NCBI GenBank assembly: GCA_041656175.1
Contig: JBBAEA010000115.1
Span: 1-11,133, forward strand
Source of the DNA: JBBAEA01 sp041656175
Lineage (GTDB): Bacteria; Myxococcota_A; Bradymonadia; UBA4248
Direction of reading: 5' to 3'
DNA: 11,133 nucleotides
Positions 7,701-11,133 of the stretch are shown here, piece after piece. Below the pieces are notes generated by a model that did no database searches, had not been told where the DNA came from, and was given only the letters and a program-made list of their open reading frames with translations. Both the position numbers and the translations under genes were made by a program. How positions within the stretch are numbered: the stretch's first letter is position 1; every line of letters starts with the position of its first letter.

Positions 7701-8365
7701 TCAGCATCGAGCTCTCCGATCACAGCGCTTTGAGCACTCGCAAGGCTTTGCCCACATCGCTCAACTGCCCGCCTCTCGTTTCCACAGAAGATGGAAAAGA
7801 CACTTACCACAGCAACGAAGGTGAGCCGTTGAGCATAGCGTTGCTTCACGATGATAACGTAAAACTAAGCGTTGAGCAGGGCGTTGGAGCGATCGAAGAG
7901 AAAAATTACGTCTGGAACGCTAGCTGCATGTACGGAAAAGGCCCACATCGCGTTCAAATTGGCGCACAATCCCCTAAACAGTACGGCCGTCCACTTGAAC
8001 TTAAAATTTATGTCGCGCGTTGCATCCCTCGCCTCGCACTTTACGCCAACGGACACGCCCTCAGCCCCAGCGACAGCTTGCACGTAGACCTAAACGCCGA
8101 GGTTTTCCTCCGAGCTCAAATCCAAAAGGCCGAAAACTCCCGCTTCACCGTCCACTCGATTCGCGACGCCCCCCAGCCTAGCATCGCGGTGGAACAAACG
8201 CCCGACGCCGACACTCTGCGCCTGCGCTGCGGAGCACAAAACGCGTCAGAAACCCTGTATATCCAAGCAATTCCCACCGACGCAAACGACCCCGACTACC
8301 TCCCCTCGCCGCGCGTCCCCCTAAAAATTCACTGCAGATCCTCATCGGTAGAGACGCAAGTTTAA
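4769..8365 (+). CDS. Inverted-topology histidine-kinase-like membrane protein with large C-terminal Ig-like region
   Basis: This 1198-residue protein has membrane segment 1 at about 11-31, followed by positive charges (VKRAQRR), so the following part should be cytoplasmic. Residues 60-92 resemble a histidine-kinase dimerisation helix (LAHDVLKHRLLGM, candidate phospho-histidine H73). Residues 212-347 resemble an ATP-binding HATPase fold: an N-box-like LLDNA (263-267), a G1-like position reading VFDTTAQIP with the DxGxG glycines missing, and a G2-like GDGLKGIS (310-317). Membrane segment 2 is at about 361-383 after RWR. The remaining 800 or so residues hold 19 cysteines and tandem beta domains with cadherin/Ig-like phrases such as VDKDTDLLIYRL (548-559) and VIDADANLNP (923-932). 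Sensor after kinase is the reverse of the normal order. Lost G1 glycines suggest a divergent kinase or pseudokinase. No response regulator is in the window. The start is the only nearby in-frame ATG, after a stop at 4727-4729. I do not recognise the family by name. Confidence 0.85.
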   Translation: MHSFYFTTSGIIYYLSLAVAVILLPILLLLLYRSFDVLGLSLAQWVKRAQRREDEATANKMQDIRKLLETLAHDVLKHRLLGMISLVRLLDGGDGKPRALSTKEYDDFLEEIFRLCGAKAAPQERLWTRWRNTFSEIKAIAGRNLLLPIADPMLTATDRMMLKLRGMFKLYVAKDKASAVTPQALLRLNVEESEPIHKEILSLASNCRMRVCAAELLESAVSALCVQMGEAAVAQRVELRNEALGDYLSPAPMRLLATSVLRLLDNAIAQGEGRAAVKITLETDFYSDDGYLKIQVFDTTAQIPQSHQYGDGLKGISRSLADFGCGFSYELEDHGEFKKAALITVPVSEPTPIKAKPISRWRYVGFALLFLCLTGLFLLSVYRVFGGAPIRFAGIGETVVEFAVDVGEKLSIPLCEGGSMPRAEVSIKDGTCWKDQCTLNEVIASLEPCAKSLLARGCPKRLEWTPAFEDGARQGRIYELTIRCHSLGPPQSEDVQNIRLLVTRPNSRPELLMMQIQDLDSQETRAIYAGKTVEVAADANLRFRAVAVDKDTDLLIYRLILPDGKSLVSYDGEFLLPLEWSQFGTWTAVLQISDMVSEAKEYKLRFKANQLRPIELRNIGVWSQRAASSLNCRGMGNSRLCDITDGEVNELNIQLWFDPLLSDIAEQLTFTTTPDSPIEVVAQARLTEIESQTTLLGDRWEFRERASQQTLAIVELTNISTHPHLPTRDYGFRVSVAPLSPLDSLHWPVYFRASELQGRCPELQMMLVFSRHGQAQKSMLMSSKHIVLQEYEKESDERTARAGIRLFGFGNKSDTKPEVKAIVCENPALSQAFEEAKLVSIGDNAWNLELRLKQGCINGLNENTPQKDKLCFLELVYDKKTNENDFLWISIKDRACPPRVEKLELISSADELANNHMRWNFTVIDADANLNPQSIRVIGTNNYSLHLHDHPEAEQSKLERISGVISANLNCNSAPKQLSIELSDHSALSTRKALPTSLNCPPLVSTEDGKDTYHSNEGEPLSIALLHDDNVKLSVEQGVGAIEEKNYVWNASCMYGKGPHRVQIGAQSPKQYGRPLELKIYVARCIPRLALYANGHALSPSDSLHVDLNAEVFLRAQIQKAENSRFTVHSIRDAPQPSIAVEQTPDADTLRLRCGAQNASETLYIQAIPTDANDPDYLPSPRVPLKIHCRSSSVETQV

Positions 8366-8383
8366 TCTATCATTTTTCTTGGT

Positions 8384-8527
8384 GGGGGGAACGCCCCCCT
8401 CGGCAAAGCCTCCTCACAAAATTCGACAACGAACGCAAAATAAACTGCGAAGTTTTGGCTGTTCGCCAAACCTTCGCAGTTTATGCGTTCGTAGCGACTT
8501 TTGCTCGGGGGTCTTTGCCTACCCCCC
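8384..8527. repeat. Nested G-tract inverted-repeat element behind the membrane protein gene
   Basis: The left flank has GGGGGG (8384-8389), AACG, CCCCCC (8394-8399), itself a tight hairpin, then GGCAAAG (8402-8408). The right flank has CTTTGCC (8513-8519) then CCCCCC (8522-8527), in mirror order, so the two flanks can also pair with each other around a large central hairpin (8429-8492). This could be a REP- or MITE-like palindromic element or an elaborate transcript end for the upstream gene, whose stop is 18 bases away. Short reading frames crossing it are explained by the repeat and I do not call them genes. Confidence 0.6.
8429..8492. repeat. Long imperfect hairpin (about 27 bp stem)
   Basis: The left arm 8429-8459 pairs with the right arm 8465-8492 around a 5-base loop (TGTTC). 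The only faults are one T/C mismatch (8453/8471) and three extra bases in the left arm. It is the core of the nested element at 8384-8527. Without a T-tract it is not a standard intrinsic terminator, though a stem this long may stop or protect transcripts. Confidence 0.75.
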
Positions 8528-8651
8528 TTGCAGCGAATGCGCTATCGCACGCTTTGGTTCCCAAAAACGACCATTGCCCTTATCGCTTGCCATCAAATCG
8601 TGGATGCCCAGCTACGATTGAGTCGCAAAATGATTGTGCGATAAATTTTTT

Positions 8652-8736
8652 TACCAATAGGATAGTTGACTATCCACCTCTGGCACAATTGTCCTAGTTT
8701 TGAGACGTTTTACTCCAAAACTAGAACATTTTTTTT
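8652..8736 (+). ncRNA. Candidate small RNA with its own promoter-like sequence and terminator
   Basis: A promoter-like TTGAGT (8618-8623), 16-base spacer and GATAAA (8640-8645), each hexamer 4 of 6 to consensus, would start RNA near 8652. The transcript would contain a hairpin GGATAG-TTGA-CTATCC (8660-8675). A single-stranded segment follows that includes CCACCTC (8674-8680, its first two bases also in the stem), complementary to a Shine-Dalgarno sequence. It ends in a classical intrinsic terminator. The order of hairpin, anti-Shine-Dalgarno-like segment and terminator matches many trans-acting bacterial small RNAs. Inferred only from sequence; the promoter match is modest. Confidence 0.35.
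8690..8736 (+). terminator. Intrinsic terminator not adjacent to any protein gene
   Basis: The stem is TGT-C-CTAGTTTTG (8690-8702) with CAAAACTAG-A-ACA (8716-8728), 12 bp with a single C/A mismatch, directly followed by eight T (8729-8736). The nearest plus-strand gene ends 325 bases upstream, beyond a large hairpin, so the terminator probably serves a separate short transcript. The stem is AT-rich, which lowers its predicted strength. Confidence 0.6.
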
Positions 8737-8849
8737 GTAGAGTACTCCTTGGCGAGAGCTTTGGCTTCCGCTCACGCAAGTACAGAATATTTTTTGACTC
8801 ATTGTGTAATGTGCAAAGCAAATCAGAAGTATATGGCTGTTTACTTTGC

Positions 8850-8864
8850 CTATGTAATACATAG
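8850..8864. repeat. Short palindrome, possible operator
   Basis: CTATGTA, a single central A, then TACATAG gives a perfect 7-bp inverted repeat. It lies in an AT-rich stretch where GTAA-type strings recur (8806, 8854, 8881, 8917 areas). Size and symmetry fit a dimeric repressor site, but no clear promoter is next to it. Confidence 0.25.
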
Positions 8865-9050
8865 TAATATTTTACAGATGTAAACCGATGTGTTATTGTA
8901 TTTTATACGTTTTCCTGTAATGCTCTTGTAAGAAGGAAATTTAAAGGTTGGGAAAATACACCCTCCACAAATGCTTGCGCAAAACGTGTAGCGGATTACA
9001 TTTTTCGATGAGTGGAACTCTTAGGGATGCTTTGATCAATGCAAAATGAG

Positions 9051-9074
9051 TAGGGGGCAGCTTTCAAAGCTGCC
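9051..9074. repeat. Palindromic repeat copy related to 2211-2230
   Basis: GGCAGCTTT (9056-9064), a central C, and AAAGCTGCC (9066-9074) form a perfect inverted repeat, realistically a 7-bp stem with a 5-base loop. With the preceding TAGGG it matches the motif at the end of the methyltransferase gene almost exactly. There is no T-tract. It may be a short dispersed repeat. Confidence 0.5.
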
Positions 9075-9262
9075 ACTTGATTAAAAGCACGAAAGCTAAG
9101 CGAGTTTCAAAATAAAAGTCAATAAAATCAATGTGTTACACGAAATGGCTGTTTGCGCGGCGTGGAGCAGCGTCCCACCCATCCATCAGAGCATCCATAG
9201 AACGACACGCGAGTTTACGAATTTTATGAAACTGGCTCAAGTTTTGCAGAAACATTTTTTAC

Positions 9263-9283
9263 CTCGCCTGTAACTTAGGCGAG
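9263..9283 (+). promoter_or_regulatory. Leader hairpin upstream of the exported cysteine-rich protein gene
   Basis: CTCGCCT (9263-9269) and AGGCGAG (9277-9283) form a perfect 7-bp, GC-rich stem with loop GTAACTT, ending 35 bases before the ATG. It could stabilise the leader, act as a protein-binding site, or end an upstream transcript, although no T-run follows. No convincing promoter hexamer pair was found beside it. Confidence 0.35.
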
Positions 9284-9318
9284 CGTGTTTGGCACTAACA
9301 CTTTTTGAAGGAGAGAAT

Positions 9319-10749
9319 ATGTTTAAGAATAAATTAGCACTTGGCGCTATCGCTTTTGCGATGGCTTTAACCCTTGGCACCGCAGCTTGTGAGAACGATG
9401 TCCCAGAGGATATTGGCTTGGTTGATGTTTGTGAAGGGAATGAATGCGATCTGGATGCTTTAGGGAAAGCGGCACCAAAAATGCAGGACTGTGATGTATT
9501 TGCTGCCGCTGAACATTATGAAGTGGCATGGGCAAAGCAATTCCATGATGACGGAAAAAACTTAGAAATAGCCTTAGGGCGCGCCATTGCAGGGACATTA
9601 GCCTTGGCGAAAGAACCGTCGTTCCAAAGTTTATTAAAGAAGCTGGGCTTTAAAAAACCCGAGCAAATTCAGTGCTTATGGCAAGAATATGGAGTTTTTG
9701 ACATGATGCACATTGCATCGGAAGAAGATATACCCAATTGCACCGACGATGAAGCGGAACGTTTTTGTAAAGATCTAGAACATCCTGGTTTAGGCGAAGG
9801 TGGTGTGACACTCTCTAAAACAATCAAAACAATCAGTGGAGATCTTACTGTAAACGAACTGACGATGAATATAGCTGATCTAAAGGAAAAATTCATCTCA
9901 TTATCTAATACCTTTAAGTACGTAGCAGACAATATGGAAGAACCCTTGATCTCGCTGATGTATGGTGGTTGCGGTTTAGAAAAATTTAAATTCAGTAAAA
10001 CAGATTTATACACTTTTGCGGCGCTACTTCGCTTAGTACCCTCGGCTACCGAGTTTTTTAAGAACTATAAACACGAGATCAAAATCAAGGATATTCTTCG
10101 TTTGCAAGAAAGGGAGCCTAACAGCTATTGCAGCAGCTTCAAGAATATTTGGAAAGATGTGAACGATTCACTCTTTGTACTAAAGAGCAAAGCCAAAATG
10201 GAGGATTCAACGCTATTGTTGCAGCAAGCCGCAGAATTGATTAAAACGGCGATGAACAGTATTTCGCATGCCCAAGGACAAGTTGGCATCATTGCGTGGA
10301 AGGAAATGCCAAAGGATATGGAAGCACTTATCAAGGGGTTCTCTGGCGATCTCGCAAACGCCATTAAAGATGACACAGCTCTAAATCTCGCTCCTTATAT
10401 AAAGTCCGCTCTCACCTTCCATGTTAACAAGTTCTTTGCTAATCCCTTTGATCGCAAAGCCGATAACAAGATAGCTGAAAATATTGATTGCAAGTGCAGC
10501 CCAGTGGAAAACAATGATGCGGTGTGTTTCTTAGAGCCGAGTGTAGAAACAAACTGGGAGTTCATTGCTACAACCATAAATAATGTCACTTCACCTGCAT
10601 TATATACGAAACAAGATGATGGTGAATTCATCATTGGGCTTGACATAGAACTTAAGCTTGACTTGGAAGATCTAGAAATGGAAAAAATAACGGATCCGCA
10701 TCATTATATACAAAACATCGATCAGTGTATGCAAGGTGGTAAGGAATAA
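9319..10749 (+). CDS. Exported cysteine-rich protein, probable lipoprotein, unknown function
   Basis: This is a 476-residue protein. I chose ATG 9319 over the in-frame ATG at 9289 because AAGGAG (9308-9313) sits 5 nt before it and the protein then opens with a textbook signal peptide: MFKNK, a hydrophobic core (residues 6-19), then GTAAC with Cys24. The lipobox is imperfect: threonine stands at -3 where leucine is usual. Acidic, low-complexity sequence (ENDVPED) follows the cysteine, typical of a flexible lipoprotein tether. There are 13 cysteines; if Cys24 is lipidated, twelve remain (38, 43, 58, 119, 141, 150, 218, 271, 391, 393, 403, 470), enough for six disulfides and consistent with a periplasmic or surface location. 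The middle looks mostly helical (LLLQQAAELIKTAM, MPKDMEALIKG). No catalytic motif or known domain is recognised. It is a single-gene unit with its own terminator. The lysine-rich, AT-leaning composition is unlike that of the membrane protein gene. Confidence 0.85.
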   Translation: MFKNKLALGAIAFAMALTLGTAACENDVPEDIGLVDVCEGNECDLDALGKAAPKMQDCDVFAAAEHYEVAWAKQFHDDGKNLEIALGRAIAGTLALAKEPSFQSLLKKLGFKKPEQIQCLWQEYGVFDMMHIASEEDIPNCTDDEAERFCKDLEHPGLGEGGVTLSKTIKTISGDLTVNELTMNIADLKEKFISLSNTFKYVADNMEEPLISLMYGGCGLEKFKFSKTDLYTFAALLRLVPSATEFFKNYKHEIKIKDILRLQEREPNSYCSSFKNIWKDVNDSLFVLKSKAKMEDSTLLLQQAAELIKTAMNSISHAQGQVGIIAWKEMPKDMEALIKGFSGDLANAIKDDTALNLAPYIKSALTFHVNKFFANPFDRKADNKIAENIDCKCSPVENNDAVCFLEPSVETNWEFIATTINNVTSPALYTKQDDGEFIIGLDIELKLDLEDLEMEKITDPHHYIQNIDQCMQGGKE

Positions 10750-10785
10750 TAGGCCTTACAGATCTTGTTACACAAGAAATACAGC

Positions 10786-10812
10786 GAGCAGCTCTTTGGG
10801 GCTGCTCTTTTT
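10786..10812 (+). terminator. Strong intrinsic terminator of the exported-protein gene
   Basis: GAGCAGCTC (10786-10794) pairs with GGGCTGCTC (10799-10807), 9 bp with one T/G wobble around a TTTG loop, followed by TTTTT (10808-10812). It begins 36 bases after the stop codon. Confidence 0.88.
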
Positions 10813-11096
10813 GTAGCTGCTCTCGGCGAGCGCAAGTTCTACGGAAACTCTGATATATTGGGATTAGCGCTTAAACATGGTAACTAAACATATATATTTA
10901 TAATATGAGACCTTTGCACTGCTAGAAATTGTGAATTTAATTTTACAAATCCGATACAGTCTTAAACAAAATGAGATATTTTGTAGAGAAGCACAAGTTG
11001 AGAATGCTAATTAAATAAGGCGGGTGGAAGGTGAAATGACATTTTATTCGAAAAGTGCTTAAAAGACTGCTTTCTTTTTTGGAGGGGGGTGCGGGG
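10813..11096. other. AT-rich region without a recognisable gene
   Basis: No open frame with a ribosome binding site was found. A short hairpin ACAAAAT/ATTTTGT lies at 10966-10984. GAGACCTTTGCAC at about 10906-10918 recalls insertion-sequence tips I remember from the IS4/IS5 families, but no partner end or transposase is in the window. G tracts (11084-11089, 11093-11098) lead into the terminal palindrome. Confidence 0.4.
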
Positions 11097-11133
11097 GGAA
11101 CCTTTTTTCTTTTGCAAAAAGAAAAAAGGTTCC
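11097..11133. repeat. Perfect 17-bp hairpin at the window edge
   Basis: GGAACC-T6-C-T4 (11097-11113) is exactly complementary to A4-G-A6-GGTTCC (11117-11133), with a GCA loop. The right arm ends at the last base, so the palindrome may continue. It is preceded by G tracts (GGAGGGGGGTGCGGGGGG), echoing the GGTGGGGGGAACG at the left end of the element at 8384. It could be a terminator for a gene to the right or an arm of a dispersed palindromic repeat. Confidence 0.7.

Larger units (their letters stand above)
8528..9318. other. Long intergenic region with no convincing protein gene
   Basis: The stretch between the nested repeat and the exported-protein gene is AT-rich, especially 8780-8940. No frame shows a start with a ribosome binding site and a plausible protein. 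It holds a candidate small RNA (8652-8736), a CTATGTA-A-TACATAG palindrome (8850-8864) in a segment full of GTAA/TTAC strings, a palindromic repeat at 9056-9074 and a leader hairpin at 9263-9283. The remainder (about 9075-9260) shows nothing I can interpret. Confidence 0.6.

Noticed and set aside
8429..8492. CRISPR repeat or tRNA-like element
   Set aside because: A single long hairpin with no regularly spaced direct repeats and no cloverleaf or CCA features.
8379..8697. Two 80-codon plus-strand frames at 8379-8621 and 8455-8697
   Set aside because: They run through the nested inverted repeat and have no ribosome binding site; the translations look like translated repeat.

Overview
The window looks like accessory or island-type DNA from a Gram-negative bacterium. 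It has one large inner-membrane protein with an exported C-terminal region and one exported, probably lipidated, cysteine-rich protein. Base composition is moderate and becomes AT-rich between genes. No rRNA, tRNA or housekeeping gene fixes the lineage, so I assign none. Four protein-coding genes fill most of the sequence.

Left part (1-4531, minus strand): a tandem pair of MmeI-type (Type IIL) restriction-modification proteins. The promoter-proximal gene (2228-4531) has the helical, gamma-class adenine methyltransferase and target-recognition parts but no nuclease domain. The second gene (1-2139, cut by the window edge) has the same parts plus an N-terminal PD-ExK nuclease with the MmeI spacing D-x9-ExK. 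The two are clear paralogues, with the same spacing between methyltransferase motifs and runs of up to 24 identical nucleotides. Together they look like a bacteriophage-defence or self-marking module in which a stand-alone methyltransferase is transcribed ahead of a combined methyltransferase/nuclease.

Middle (4532-8365): a 237-base divergent promoter region, then a plus-strand gene for a 1198-residue membrane protein. It has an N-terminal membrane segment, a cytoplasmic histidine-kinase-like core whose ATP-binding motifs are degenerate, a second membrane segment, and about 800 residues of cysteine-containing, Ig/cadherin-like beta domains predicted to lie in the periplasm. The output module therefore precedes the sensor, the reverse of the usual order. 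GC skew flips sign along this single gene, and its ribosome binding site can be masked by a hairpin.

Right part (8366-11133): about 950 bases without a convincing protein gene but rich in structure. It holds a nested G-tract/inverted-repeat element, a possible small RNA of about 85 nucleotides with its own promoter-like sequence and intrinsic terminator, and a palindrome related to one found behind the stand-alone methyltransferase gene. Next is a gene for an unrecognised exported cysteine-rich protein with a strong ribosome binding site and a strong terminator. The last 320 bases are AT-rich and appear non-coding; they end in a perfect 17-bp hairpin preceded by G tracts that runs up to the window edge.

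The strongest leads are the nuclease-plus/nuclease-minus Type IIL pair, the inverted-topology kinase-like protein and the candidate small RNA.
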